Shown here: positions 36,645 through 45,284 of the stretch, in pieces
Layout: each line of letters opens with the position of its first letter
How positions within the stretch are numbered: the first letter of the stretch is position 1
NCBI GenBank assembly: GCA_947306475.1
Contig: CAMZGS010000001.1
Coordinates: 372,001-436,000 of the forward strand
Direction: 5' to 3'
DNA: 64,000 nucleotides
From: an uncultured Comamonas sp.
GTDB lineage: Bacteria > Pseudomonadota > Gammaproteobacteria > Burkholderiales > Burkholderiaceae_C
Translations under genes and position numbers: made by a program
Notes under the pieces: model-generated
The model's database searches: none
What the model saw: only the letters and a program-made list of their open reading frames with translations
Told to the model about the DNA's origin: nothing

Positions 36645-37229
36645 TTAGGCCAGCTCCAGAAACGCCATCAGCACCGGCAGATGCTGGGCAAAGTCGCTGA
36701 TGGCGTGGTCGCTGCCTTCGATGATGTACTGCTGCGCCTGGGGGTAACGCTGCACCATGTCGAGCCAGTTGAGCACCTCGTCGCCGGTGCAGAAGATGCC
36801 CAGCTCCGGCCCTGCCGGGGGCTGCCCGCGCACCGAAAGCGCGCGCAGCTCGTCGATGTACTCGGGGCGGAAGAAGATGACATCTTCCGGGTTGTGCCAC
36901 TGGGGCTGGGTGCCGATGTACTGCGCCAGGGTCTGATCGGGAAACACGGCGGGATTGAGCAGAGCGCTTTTGCAGCGCTTGTGGTGGGCCACGTAGCTGG
37001 CGTAGTAGCCGCCCAGCGACGAGCCGACCACGGCCATGTGCTCGCCGGGCCAGTGCTTCACGGCCTGCATCACCTGCTGCATGGCCTCAGCGGGCGAGGC
37101 GGGCAGTTGCGGACACAGCCACGTCACCTGCGGGTGGTGGCGCTGGACGTAGTCGGCCACCAGGCGGGCCTTGGCCGATTGGGGTGAGGAGCGAAAACCG
37201 TGCAGATAGAGCAGGTGGGTGGTGGGCAT
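36645..37229 (-). CDS. YqiA-type alpha/beta-fold esterase
   Basis: A 194-residue alpha/beta hydrolase of the YqiA/YcfP (UPF0227-related) family. LLYLHGFRSSPQSAKARLV is the oxyanion segment, VVGSSLGGYYASYVA the nucleophile elbow G-x-S-x-G with the catalytic Ser, and EGSDHAISDFAQHLP the catalytic His. There is no signal peptide. The natural substrate is unknown. The ATG at 37229 (MPTTHLLYLHGF) fits the family start. It is divergent from rodA, with 64 bp between the two starts. Confidence 0.8.
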   Translation of the reverse strand: MPTTHLLYLHGFRSSPQSAKARLVADYVQRHHPQVTWLCPQLPASPAEAMQQVMQAVKHWPGEHMAVVGSSLGGYYASYVAHHKRCKSALLNPAVFPDQTLAQYIGTQPQWHNPEDVIFFRPEYIDELRALSVRGQPPAGPELGIFCTGDEVLNWLDMVQRYPQAQQYIIEGSDHAISDFAQHLPVLMAFLELA

Positions 37230-37293
37230 GGTGTGGGCGGGAAAAGGAAAGCGAACCCGCAGCGCGGGCGGGGGCACAGGATAATCGCGGGCT

Positions 37294-38466
37294 ATGTCTG
37301 CCGAATTTGACAAGCCCTCCCTGCTGCGCCGCATTGTGCCCATGTTCCAGGGGTTCGACTGGTGGTTGCTGCTGGTGATTGCGCTGCTGGCGGGCACGGG
37401 CCTGCTGGCCATGTATTCCGCAGGCTACGACCATGGCACGCGCTTTGCCGATCATGCGCGCAACATGCTGCTGGCGGCAGCCATCCTGTTTGTGATTGCG
37501 CAAATTCCCCCGCCCAGGCTCATGCTGGCGGCGGTGCCGCTGTATGCCCTGGGGGTGGTGCTGTTGCTGGCGGTGCTGCTGTTTGGCATCACCAAGAAGG
37601 GGGCCACGCGCTGGGTGAATGTCGGGGTGGTGATCCAGCCGTCCGAGCTGCTCAAGATTGCCATGCCGCTGATGCTGGCGTGGTGGTTTCAGCGCCGCGA
37701 GGGGCAGATCCGCGCCTGGGACTTCGTGATTGCCTTTGGCCTGCTGGCCCTGCCTGCGGCGCTGATTTTGAAGCAACCCGATCTGGGCACCGCGCTGCTG
37801 GTGCTGGCTTCGGGGCTGGCGGTGATCTTTTTTGCCGGGCTGCCCTGGAAGCTGGTGTTGCCCCCGGTGCTGCTGGGCGCGGTGGGGATTTTCCTGCTCA
37901 TCATGAATGAGGAGCGCCTTTGCGCCGATGGAGTGAGCTGGTACTTCCTGCACGACTACCAGCGCACGCGCGTGTGCACCCTGCTGGATCCGATGCGCGA
38001 CCCGCTGGGCAAGGGCTTTCACATCATCCAGGGCATGATCGCCATCGGCTCGGGCGGGGTATGGGGCAAGGGCTTCATGGCCGGCACGCAGACCCACCTG
38101 GAATTCATCCCCGAGCGCACTACCGACTTCATCTTTGCAGCCTATGCCGAGGAGTTCGGGCTGGTCGGGGTGCTGTTTCTGATCACCTGCTTTTTGCTGC
38201 TGGTCTGGCGCGCCCTGCTCATTGCCCTGCGGGCCAATTCCCTGTTTGGCCGCCTGATGGCTGCGGCCGTGGCGGTGATCTTCTTCAGTTACTCCTTCGT
38301 CAACATGGGCATGGTCAGCGGCATCCTGCCCGTGGTGGGCGTGCCACTGCCCTTCATCAGCTATGGCGGCACAGCCATGGTGACCCTGGGGCTGGCGCTG
38401 GGGATTCTGATGTCGGTTTCACGCGCGCAGCGGCTGGCTGCTCGTGCGGCACGGCGCAGCCTGTAG
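37294..38466 (+). CDS. rodA: rod-shape SEDS glycosyltransferase RodA
   Basis: Peptidoglycan polymerase of the elongasome, partner of PBP2. The 390 residues form about ten membrane segments. SEDS signatures: [57 protein letters not shown] and the late [13 protein letters not shown] are seen in part. The short N-terminus and the WG(K)[15 protein letters not shown] loop separate it from FtsW. mrdA and mreBCD, which often adjoin rodA, are not in this window. Confidence 0.93.
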   Translation: MSAEFDKPSLLRRIVPMFQGFDWWLLLVIALLAGTGLLAMYSAGYDHGTRFADHARNMLLAAAILFVIAQIPPPRLMLAAVPLYALGVVLLLAVLLFGITKKGATRWVNVGVVIQPSELLKIAMPLMLAWWFQRREGQIRAWDFVIAFGLLALPAALILKQPDLGTALLVLASGLAVIFFAGLPWKLVLPPVLLGAVGIFLLIMNEERLCADGVSWYFLHDYQRTRVCTLLDPMRDPLGKGFHIIQGMIAIGSGGVWGKGFMAGTQTHLEFIPERTTDFIFAAYAEEFGLVGVLFLITCFLLLVWRALLIALRANSLFGRLMAAAVAVIFFSYSFVNMGMVSGILPVVGVPLPFISYGGTAMVTLGLALGILMSVSRAQRLAARAARRSL

Positions 38467-38491
38467 GTTGTGCTCTCTACAATCGCTTCCC

Positions 38492-39952
38492 ATGATTTCA
38501 CGCGAACCCACTATTGAGCGCTTGGCCACGGCCAGGCAGTTGTTGCTTGAGCCGTTTGGCTTGGACGAAAGCCACCTGGCGCGGGCGCTGGCCGCCATCC
38601 GCGCCCATCAGGTGGACGATGCCGATTTGTACTTTCAGTACACCCGCACCGAGGGCTGGAGTCTGGAAGAGGGCATTGTCAAAACCGGCTCGTTTTCCAT
38701 TGACCAAGGCGTGGGCGTGCGCGCCGTCAGCGGCGAAAAAACCGCCTTTGCCTATTCGGACGATTTGTCGGTGGCTTCGCTGATGGATGCGGCGCACACC
38801 GTGCGCGCCATCGGCAGCGCAGGCAAGAGCGCCAGGGTGCGCATTCCCAAAACCAGGGTGGCGCCCAGCCGCAGCCTGTACCCGGCGCTGGACCCCATCG
38901 CCACCATGGATAGCACCGACAAGGTGCAGCTGCTGGGCCGCGTGGAAGCGCTGGCGCGCGCGCAGGACCCACGCATCGTGCAGGTGATGGCCGGCCTGGC
39001 CAGCGAGTACGACGTGGTGCTGGTCGCACGCGCCGATGGCACGCTGGCAGCCGATGTGCGCCCGCTGGTGCGCCTGTCGGTGACGGTGATTGCCGAGCAG
39101 GGCGGGCGCCGCGAGGTGGGTTCGTCCGGCGGCGGTGGCCGCTTCGGGCTGGCCTATTTTGACGATGCGCTGATTGCCGAATACGTGGGCGAGGCCGTGC
39201 GCCAGGCGCTGACCAATCTGGACGCGCGCCCGGCTCCGGCAGGCGAGATGACTGTGGTGCTCGGCCCCGGCTGGCCCGGCGTGCTGCTGCACGAAGCCGT
39301 CGGCCACGGTCTGGAAGGCGACTTCAACCGCAAGGGCTCCAGCGCCTTCAGTGGCCGCATCGGCCAGCGCGTGGCGGCCAGGGGCGTCACCATCGTGGAC
39401 GACGGCACCTTGCCCGATCGCCGTGGTTCGCTCAACATCGACGACGAAGGCCATGCCACCCAGGCCAATGTGCTGATCGAGGACGGCATCCTGGTCGGCT
39501 ACATGCAGGATGCCCTCAACGCTCGCCTGATGGGCGTGGCTCCCACCGGCAATGGCCGCCGCGAAAGCTATGCCAGCCTGCCACTGCCGCGCATGACCAA
39601 CACCTACATGCTCGGCGGCGACAAGGACCCGCGCGAAATCATTGCCAGCATCAAGAAGGGCCTGTACGCCACCAACTTCGGTGGCGGGCAGGTGGACATC
39701 ACCAGCGGCAAGTTCGTCTTCTCGGCCAGCCAGGCCTTCTGGGTGGAAAACGGCAGGATCCAGTACCCCGTCAAGGGCGCCACCCTGGTGGGCCATGGCC
39801 CGGAGTGCATGAAGAAGGTCAGCCTGATCGGCAACGACATGCGTCTGGACAGCGGCGTGGGCACCTGCGGCAAGGAAGGCCAGAGTGTGCCCGTCGGTGT
39901 GGGCCAGCCCACCATGCGCCTTGACGGTCTGACGGTGGGTGGCACCGCCTGA
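38492..39952 (+). CDS. tldD: metalloprotease TldD
   Basis: Catalytic subunit of the TldD/TldE protease, known for maturing microcin B17 and CcdA handling. The 486-residue protein holds the zinc site [11 protein letters not shown] (H-E-x-x-x-H), [28 protein letters not shown] and [19 protein letters not shown]. The ATG at 38492 is chosen because [11 protein letters not shown] starts where family members do; a TACAAT just upstream (about 38478-38483) could be a -10 box. tldE (pmbA) is not nearby. Confidence 0.95.
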   Translation: MISREPTIERLATARQLLLEPFGLDESHLARALAAIRAHQVDDADLYFQYTRTEGWSLEEGIVKTGSFSIDQGVGVRAVSGEKTAFAYSDDLSVASLMDAAHTVRAIGSAGKSARVRIPKTRVAPSRSLYPALDPIATMDSTDKVQLLGRVEALARAQDPRIVQVMAGLASEYDVVLVARADGTLAADVRPLVRLSVTVIAEQGGRREVGSSGGGGRFGLAYFDDALIAEYVGEAVRQALTNLDARPAPAGEMTVVLGPGWPGVLLHEAVGHGLEGDFNRKGSSAFSGRIGQRVAARGVTIVDDGTLPDRRGSLNIDDEGHATQANVLIEDGILVGYMQDALNARLMGVAPTGNGRRESYASLPLPRMTNTYMLGGDKDPREIIASIKKGLYATNFGGGQVDITSGKFVFSASQAFWVENGRIQYPVKGATLVGHGPECMKKVSLIGNDMRLDSGVGTCGKEGQSVPVGVGQPTMRLDGLTVGGTA

Positions 39953-39974
39953 GTGGCCACTACCGACAAAAACT

Positions 39975-40075
39975 ATAAATAAAGTAGCTTCTTGCGTTTG
40001 GTATGCCTATGTTTGGATTGGTTTTATTCCTGAAATCCATATGGAGCAGGCGCAAGAAGCTCTTTTAAAAATAGC
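39975..40075. repeat. dispersed palindromic repeat, copy 6
   Basis: AAGTAGCTTCTTGCG (39982-39996) faces CGCAAGAAGCTCTTTT (40051-40066), with TTTTATTCCTGAAATCC between. It fills the first part of the tldD-aroG gap. The small open frames across it are not convincing as genes. Confidence 0.75.
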
Positions 40076-40250
40076 AATCATCGTCGTGTGGCTGCCGCAG
40101 GGCGACATTCAGACGCCTGATGGTGTTGCGTAATTTTTATGAAATCGCACTTTTATTGCGTGCAGGCTGGAAAAATCGAGGAATCCACCGAAGCTACTGC
40201 AGTTTTGCGGTTGTCTTACAGTTTTATTGAATCTTGCGCGTGCTCTCTTG

Positions 40251-40279
40251 TTGCGCTGCGGCAAAAGTAGTGCTACATT
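40251..40279 (+). promoter_or_regulatory. candidate promoter of the aro leader
   Basis: TTGCGC (40251-40256), 17-bp spacer, TACATT (40274-40279). If used, transcription would begin only a couple of bases before the leader ATG at 40288, making the leader mRNA nearly leaderless. A weaker pair further upstream (TTGCGG 40205-40210 with TTGAAT 40227-40232) would give a normal leader. The sequence alone does not decide. Confidence 0.45.
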
Positions 40280-40287
40280 GATCCGCT

Positions 40288-40344
40288 ATGCAAACGTTCA
40301 GCGCTTTCTATTTTTACTTTTGGTTCTCGGTCCAAGGCGGATGA
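40288..40344 (+). CDS. aromatic-rich leader peptide of the DAHP synthase attenuator
   Basis: An 18-codon open frame, MQTFSAFYFYFWFSVQGG, followed by TGA. Eight residues are aromatic: five Phe, two Tyr and one Trp, eight of them within positions 4-13. It lies 126 bp before the aroG-type gene and 44 bp before an intrinsic terminator. The last codons (GGC GGA, 40336-40341) contain GGCGG, which can pair with CCGCC in the terminator's 5' arm. This is the layout of ribosome-mediated attenuation: stalling at the aromatic codons when charged tRNA is scarce would favour read-through into the biosynthetic gene. No ribosome-binding site is visible before the ATG. The peptide, pairing and terminator are seen directly; regulation is inferred. 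Confidence 0.88.
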   Translation: MQTFSAFYFYFWFSVQGG

Positions 40345-40394
40345 GAGGAAAGCGCTCGCACTGAAACGAACACACCACCTCCCAAGCAACCGCC
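40336..40394 (+). promoter_or_regulatory. candidate antiterminator helix of the aro attenuator
   Basis: GGCGG (40336-40340) pairs with CCGCC (40390-40394), and GAGG (40345-40348) pairs with CCTC (40378-40381) inside it. The CCGCC block is also the 5' arm of the terminator, so the two structures are mutually exclusive. A ribosome finishing at the TGA (40342-40344) would cover both left-hand segments and let the terminator form. Confidence 0.65.
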
Positions 40395-40421
40395 GCAGCT
40401 GCAAAGCCCGGCGGTTTTTTT
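40388..40421 (+). terminator. attenuator terminator upstream of the DAHP synthase gene
   Basis: AACCGCCG (40388-40395), a 13-base loop, CGGCGGTT (40409-40416), then a seven-base T-run (40415-40421). A textbook intrinsic terminator placed 50 bp before the aroG-type start and after the leader peptide. Confidence 0.9.
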
Positions 40422-40470
40422 ACACCCAGGTTTTTTCTTCAAGCATCCCTACGACAAACGAGGCCGATAC

Positions 40471-41637
40471 ATGACCGCTCAATACTCCCCCCCCACCGGC
40501 GATTCCTGGTACCGCAGTGCTGCCTTCAAGACTGGACAGACCGACGACGAACGTATCAAGGACATTACCGTGTTGCCCCCTCCTGAGCATCTCATCCGCT
40601 TCTTCCCCATCCACGGCACGCCTGTGGAAGCGCTGGTCAGCCAGACCCGCAGCAGCATCCAGCGCATCATGCGCAACCAGGACGATCGCCTGCTGGTCAT
40701 CGTCGGCCCCTGCTCCATCCACGACCCGCATGCCGCGATGGACTACGCCCGCCGCCTGGCCGATGTGCGTGAGCAGTACAAGGACACGCTTGAAGTGGTG
40801 ATGCGCGTGTACTTCGAAAAACCGCGTACCACCGTCGGCTGGAAGGGCCTGATCAACGACCCCTACCTGGATGGCAGCTACCGCATCGATGAGGGCCTGC
40901 GCATTGCGCGCCAGCTGCTCATCGACATCAACCGCCTGGGCGTGCCGGCGGCCAGCGAATTCCTGGACGTGATCTCGCCCCAGTACATCGGCGACCTGAT
41001 CAGCTGGGGCGCCATTGGCGCGCGCACCACCGAAAGCCAGGTGCACCGTGAGCTGGCCTCCGGCATCTCGGCGCCGATTGGCTTCAAGAACGGCACCGAC
41101 GGCAACATCCGCATCGCCACCGACGCCATCCAGTCGGCCAGCCGGGGCCACCACTTCCTGTCGGTGCACAAAAACGGCCAAGTGGCCATCGTGCACACCG
41201 CAGGCAACCAGGACTGCCACGTCATCCTGCGCGGCGGCAAGGCGCCCAATTACGACGCTGCCAGCGTGGCTGCCGCCTGCGCCGATCTGGAAAAGGCCGG
41301 GCTGCCCGCCACCTTGATGATCGATTGCAGCCACGCCAACAGCAACAAGCAGCACGAGCGCCAGAAGGACGTGGCCGCCGACATCGCCGCGCAGATTGCC
41401 GGTGGCTCGCGCCAGGTGTTCGGCGTCATGCTGGAAAGCCACCTGGTCGCCGGCGCACAGAAATTCAGCGCCGGGCAGGACGATGTGTGCAAGCTGGTCT
41501 ATGGCCAGAGCATCACCGACGCCTGCATCGGCTGGGCCGACACGGTGGATGTGATCGAGCAACTGTCCCAGGCCGTGCAGGCGCGTCGCGACCTGGCCAG
41601 GAACGCTGCCGGCGCCAGCGCCGAGCTGGTGGCCTGA
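40471..41637 (+). CDS. aroG: 3-deoxy-7-phosphoheptulonate (DAHP) synthase, class I
   Basis: First enzyme of the shikimate pathway, condensing phosphoenolpyruvate and erythrose 4-phosphate. The 388 residues show the AroFGH-type motifs: IVGPCSIHDPHAAMDYA, MRVYFEKPRTTVGWKGLINDP in part, SQYIGDL-type ISPQYIGDLISWGAIGART, GFKNGTDGNI, HTAGNQDCHVILRGG, IDCSHANSNKQHERQ and GVMLESHLVAG. The symbol is given for the family; which amino acid inhibits this isozyme cannot be read here. GAGG at about 40459-40462 precedes the ATG. Expression is very probably attenuated by the Phe/Tyr/Trp leader. A strong terminator follows. Confidence 0.93.
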   Translation: MTAQYSPPTGDSWYRSAAFKTGQTDDERIKDITVLPPPEHLIRFFPIHGTPVEALVSQTRSSIQRIMRNQDDRLLVIVGPCSIHDPHAAMDYARRLADVREQYKDTLEVVMRVYFEKPRTTVGWKGLINDPYLDGSYRIDEGLRIARQLLIDINRLGVPAASEFLDVISPQYIGDLISWGAIGARTTESQVHRELASGISAPIGFKNGTDGNIRIATDAIQSASRGHHFLSVHKNGQVAIVHTAGNQDCHVILRGGKAPNYDAASVAAACADLEKAGLPATLMIDCSHANSNKQHERQKDVAADIAAQIAGGSRQVFGVMLESHLVAGAQKFSAGQDDVCKLVYGQSITDACIGWADTVDVIEQLSQAVQARRDLARNAAGASAELVA

Positions 41638-41701
41638 GGCCCGTGCAGGGCACGCACCGCGTGCTTTGTCTCTAAGGTGACTTTTGGCAACAACGCCTTA
41701 T

Positions 41702-41728
41702 GGGAGCTACGTTGTTAGCTCCCTTTTT
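41702..41728 (+). terminator. intrinsic terminator after the DAHP synthase gene
   Basis: GGGAGCTA (41702-41709), loop CGTTGT, TAGCTCCC (41716-41723), followed by TTTTT. Perfect eight-base-pair stem 65 bp past the stop codon. Confidence 0.9.
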
Positions 41729-41843
41729 ATTGTTGTTTTTCTCCACTGTTGCTGACAATCCCCATGTTACGGAATGCACCGTCTGGGGTATGCTGGCCCG
41801 GTTGTGACGTACGACGGTGTTGTCGGAATTTTGTGAGGAACCT

Positions 41844-42155
41844 ATGCATAAAGAAGTCATCGTGCGCCTGTCGGGCGAAAGGGAATACCACGTGGATCTG
41901 GAGCGCCTGGAGCCCATGGGGATGGAGGATGCCCGCCGCTGGCTGGACGAGCAGTTCACCGAGCTGGAGTGTGAGCCCCTGCGTGCCAGCGGCAAGGTGC
42001 TGCTGGCCGACAAGGTGCTGGTGGTGGCCCAGGCGGCCAGCGAGCGTCTGCTCAACGATGAGACCTGGCTGAAAATCTATGCCCGCGCCACGCACGCCGT
42101 ACTCGCCAAGCCCATCATCACGGTGGATGTGAGCGCCATGGCGGTGACTTACTGA
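41844..42155 (+). CDS. uncharacterised 103-residue protein
   Basis: Small soluble protein beginning MHKEVIVRLSGEREYHVDLE and ending VDVSAMAVTY. It looks like a compact alpha/beta fold: N-terminal beta hairpin, an acidic helix (MEDARRWLDEQFTELE), then KVLLADKVLVVAQAASERLL. There is no signal peptide, membrane segment or metal motif. GAGGA lies six bases before the ATG. It stands alone as a transcription unit between two strong terminators (41702-41728 and 42195-42227). I do not recognise the family. Confidence 0.75.
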   Translation: MHKEVIVRLSGEREYHVDLERLEPMGMEDARRWLDEQFTELECEPLRASGKVLLADKVLVVAQAASERLLNDETWLKIYARATHAVLAKPIITVDVSAMAVTY

Positions 42156-42194
42156 TCCGTGCCGCTCCCGCAGCCGCTTGCGCTGCACAGACAC

Positions 42195-42227
42195 AAAAAA
42201 ACGCCGATCGCAAGGTCGGCGTTTTTT
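42195..42227. terminator. bidirectional terminator
   Basis: An A-tract (42195-42200), ACGCCGA (42201-42207) against TCGGCGT (42216-42222), then a T-tract to 42227. It works on both strands and separates the small protein gene (plus) from mpl (minus), which converge here. Confidence 0.9.
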
Positions 42228-42248
42228 GATGGGCGTTTGGCTCAGGCG

Positions 42249-43649
42249 CTAGCTGCCCAACTTTTCGGTCAGCGCCTGCAGCAGCTTGGCGTGGATGCCG
42301 CCAAAGCCGCCATTGCTCATGCAGACGATATGGTCACCGGGCTGCGCCGCAGCCACCACCTGCTGCACCAGCGCATCGATGTCGTCCACCACATGCCCGG
42401 CATCGCCCAGCGGGGCCAGGGCTTCGCTGGCGTCCCAGTCCAGGCCGGCGCTGTGGCAGAAGGCCACATCCGCTTCCTTGAGCGACCAGGGCAACTGCGC
42501 CTTCATGGTGCCCAGCTTCATGGTGTTGCTGCGCGGCTCGAACACCGCCAGGATGCGCTGCTGCTGGCCCACTTGGGCGCGCAGGCCATCGAGCGTGGTG
42601 CGAATGGCGGTGGGGTGGTGGGCAAAGTCGTCGTACACCGTGATGTTCGCCACCGTGCCACGCAGCTCCATGCGGCGTTTGACGTTGCGAAAGCGGCTCA
42701 GCGCCTGCGCAGCCACGGCGGGGCTGACGCCCACATGCTCGGCAGCCGCAATCGCTGCCAGGGCGTTGAGCTGGTTGTGCTCGCCGCTCAAGGACCATTC
42801 CACGCGCCCCACCACCTGGCCCCGGTGCAGCACATCAAAGGCATGGTGCTCGCCGCGCGCGGTGAAGTCGCTCACCGCCGCGCCAAAGCCGCGCTGCTCG
42901 CTCCAGCAGCCCTGGTGCAGCACGCGCACCAGCGCTTCTTCCAGATCGTTGACCACCACGCGGCCCGAGGCGGGCACGGTGCGCACCAGATGGTGGAACT
43001 GGCGCTCGATGGCGGCCAGATCGGGGAAGATGTCCGCGTGGTCGAACTCCAGGTTGTTTAGCACGGCGGTGCGCGGGCGGTAGTGCACAAACTTGCTGCG
43101 CTTGTCGAAAAACGCCGTGTCGTACTCGTCGGCTTCAATCACAAACAGCGAGCGCTCTTGACCAGCAGCTTGCTGCCCCAGTCGCGCCGAGACGCCAAAG
43201 TCCAGCGGCACGCCGCCCACCAAAAAGCCCGGCGTCAGACCGGCGCACTCCAGGATCCAGGCCAGCATCGAGGTGGTGGTGGTCTTGCCGTGCGTGCCGG
43301 CCACCGCCAGCACATGGCGGCCTTGCAGCACATGTTCGCTAAGCCACTGCGGCCCGCTGGTATAGGGTAGGCCCTGGTCCAAAATGGCTTCCATCAGCGG
43401 GAACTTGGGCGAGCCATCGGCCAGGCGCGCGCGGCTGACCACATTGCCCACGACGAAGATGTCGGGTTTGAGCGCCAGTTGCTGCGTGCCATAACCTTCG
43501 ATCAGCTCAATGCCCAGGGCGCGCAGCTGGTCGCTCATCGGCGGGTACACCCCCGCATCGCAACCCGTCACCGTATGCCCCGCCTCGCGCGCCAGCGCCG
43601 CCACGCCACCCATGAAGGTGCCGCAAATGCCCAGAATGTGTATATGCAT
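42249..43649 (-). CDS. mpl: murein tripeptide ligase Mpl
   Basis: Recycling enzyme joining UDP-MurNAc to the L-Ala-D-Glu-diaminopimelate tripeptide. The 466-residue protein resembles MurC but starts MHIHILGICGTFMGGVAALA, typical of Mpl. The P-loop is [15 protein letters not shown] (about 112), followed by VIEADEYDTAFFDKRSKFVHY and DDFAHHPTAIRTTL. The ATG at 43649 is unambiguous by homology. It is convergent with the small protein gene and divergent from the next gene. Confidence 0.95.
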   Translation of the reverse strand: MHIHILGICGTFMGGVAALAREAGHTVTGCDAGVYPPMSDQLRALGIELIEGYGTQQLALKPDIFVVGNVVSRARLADGSPKFPLMEAILDQGLPYTSGPQWLSEHVLQGRHVLAVAGTHGKTTTTSMLAWILECAGLTPGFLVGGVPLDFGVSARLGQQAAGQERSLFVIEADEYDTAFFDKRSKFVHYRPRTAVLNNLEFDHADIFPDLAAIERQFHHLVRTVPASGRVVVNDLEEALVRVLHQGCWSEQRGFGAAVSDFTARGEHHAFDVLHRGQVVGRVEWSLSGEHNQLNALAAIAAAEHVGVSPAVAAQALSRFRNVKRRMELRGTVANITVYDDFAHHPTAIRTTLDGLRAQVGQQQRILAVFEPRSNTMKLGTMKAQLPWSLKEADVAFCHSAGLDWDASEALAPLGDAGHVVDDIDALVQQVVAAAQPGDHIVCMSNGGFGGIHAKLLQALTEKLGS

Positions 43650-43711
43650 GGGCGCAGATTGTAGGGGGCGCGCCAGCGTGCGGCCGGCGGTGGTCAAGGT
43701 GTTTGCGCTAT

Positions 43712-43803
43712 GTTAAAGATAGCTGTTTGCGCTGGTTGGATAATGATCTTAAGCTTTTATTTGTGTGAAACTGTTTATCCATCGGCGCAACCAGCTCTTT
43801 TAT
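43712..43803. repeat. dispersed palindromic repeat, copy 7
   Basis: AGATAGCTGTTTGCGCTGG with TTGGATAA (43717-43743) faces TTATCCATC and GGCGCAACCAGCTCTTT (43775-43800). It occupies the gap between the divergent mpl and the following unknown gene, so any promoter for either lies inside or next to it. Confidence 0.8.
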
Positions 43804-43918
43804 TTAGAGCGTTCCCCGAGTTTTGTCCGCAGCGCCTGCGGGGCTGCCCGATATTCCCATAATGCCGGATGGGCACGCGCAGGGCGTGCCGCTGGTTTAC
43901 AGAAAGCGTGCGTCATTC

Positions 43919-44512
43919 ATGACATTGCCTTTGGCAACCTTGGAAATTGCCCAGACCGCTGCCCGCATGGTGGTGGAAGAGGGCCTGGATTGGGGCGCGG
44001 CCAAGCGCCGGGCGCTCAAGCAGCTGGGGCTGCCGCCGCGCACGGCCCTGCCCGACAACGATGTGCTGGAAGCGGCGGTGCGTGAATACATCGAGCTGTT
44101 TTGCGCCGACACCCAGCCGCAGGAGCTGCGCGCCCTGCGCGAGCTGGCGCTGGTGTGGATGCAGCGGCTGGCCGAGTTTCGCCCGCATCTGGCCGGCGCT
44201 GTGTGGCGCGGCACGGCCACGCGCCTGTCGGATATCTACATCCAGCTGTTTTGTGATGACCCCAAATCGGCAGAGATTGCGCTGATTGACCACAACGTGC
44301 GCTTTGAAGTGCGTCAGGTGCCGGGCCTGCACGGCAGTCTGGTCGATGCGCTGAGCATCCACAGCCTGTGCCAGCCGCTGGGCGAGACCGTGGGCGTGCA
44401 TCTGCTGGTGCACGATTTTGACGATGTGCGTGGCGCGCTCAAAACCGATGCCCAGGGGCGCAGCCTGCGCGGCGACACAGCGGCGTTGCAGGCGCTGCTG
44501 GCGGCTGAGTGA
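43919..44512 (+). CDS. uncharacterised 197-residue protein between mpl and tlpA
   Basis: A soluble alpha-rich protein beginning MTLPLATLEIAQTAARMVVEE and ending TAALQALLAAE. The stretch WRGTATRLSDIYIQLFCDDPKS loosely resembles a nucleotidyltransferase-type G-x-x-x-x-x-SD-I-x-L motif, but this is weak. In-frame alternatives are ATG 43862 and TTG 43823; I prefer ATG 43919 because the sequence from there looks like folded protein. The tlpA-like gene starts 7 bases after the stop, so the two are probably co-transcribed. No function can be assigned. Confidence 0.7.
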   Translation: MTLPLATLEIAQTAARMVVEEGLDWGAAKRRALKQLGLPPRTALPDNDVLEAAVREYIELFCADTQPQELRALRELALVWMQRLAEFRPHLAGAVWRGTATRLSDIYIQLFCDDPKSAEIALIDHNVRFEVRQVPGLHGSLVDALSIHSLCQPLGETVGVHLLVHDFDDVRGALKTDAQGRSLRGDTAALQALLAAE

Positions 44513-44518
44513 CACCAC

Positions 44519-45115
44519 ATGAGCGTGCAGGGATCTGGCATGAACGACAGAAAAACGACAGAAAAAAGCCCCCAACCGGCGCAGCCACAACCGGGCACAC
44601 GCCGCCAGTGGCTGCTGGGTGCAGGGGGCGTACTGGCCGCCGCCGGTGCAGGCGTCTGGGCGTGGCAGCGCTGGAGCGGCCAGGCTGGTGCCGGGCAGAC
44701 AGCGGCCGAGCAGGCCTTCTGGGCGTTGCAACTGCCCGGGCTGGATGGGCAATTGCAGGCATTGCAGCAGTACCAGGGACGGCCCTTGCTGGTGAACTTC
44801 TGGGCCACCTGGTGCCCGCCCTGCGTGCGCGAGCTGCCGCTGCTGAACCATGTTGCGCGCCAGCAGCCGCAGGTGCAGATGCTGGGCATTGCCGTGGACA
44901 AGGCGGCCAATGTGACCAAATGGCTGCAGCGCGAACCGCTGGCCTTTCCGGTGTTGCTGGCCGAAACCGGCGGCATGGGGCTGACGCGCGAGCTGGGCAA
45001 CATCAACGGCGGTCTGCCGTTCTCCATCCTGTGGGATGCGACAGGGCGGATGCGACAGCGTAGAATCGGCGCATTTTCCGAAGACATCCTGCAGCGCTGG
45101 ATGACGTCCGTTTGA
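44519..45115 (+). CDS. TlpA-like thiol-disulfide oxidoreductase
   Basis: Membrane-anchored, periplasm-facing thioredoxin-fold protein of 198 residues. A polar N-terminus with RRQWLLGAGGVLAAAGAGVW (about 28-47) serves as a signal anchor; the twin Arg suggests a possible Tat signal. The active site is WATWCPPCVREL, the C-P-P-C of ResA/TlpA proteins used in cytochrome c maturation and reduction of periplasmic thiols. GGLPFSILWDATGRM holds the cis-Pro region. ATG 44519 or 44540 could be the start. Confidence 0.85.
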   Translation: MSVQGSGMNDRKTTEKSPQPAQPQPGTRRQWLLGAGGVLAAAGAGVWAWQRWSGQAGAGQTAAEQAFWALQLPGLDGQLQALQQYQGRPLLVNFWATWCPPCVRELPLLNHVARQQPQVQMLGIAVDKAANVTKWLQREPLAFPVLLAETGGMGLTRELGNINGGLPFSILWDATGRMRQRRIGAFSEDILQRWMTSV

Positions 45116-45284
45116 CACCAACTGACACCAAAAAGCCCGAAGATGCTGCCAGGCAGAGGGCAGCCAGGGAGTGAGAAAAATCAAATCCTCGTGGAAGATC
45201 GCTAAAAATAGCTTGTAAAGACCGAAGAAGACCGAAATTAAGGTACATTCGCGCCCTTAACCAGTTTTAGTTGTTGGAGCTTCC

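Noticed and set aside
39939-40133. Open frame of 64 codons after tldD
   Set aside because: It crosses palindromic repeat copy 6, starts inside tldD and has no ribosome-binding site.
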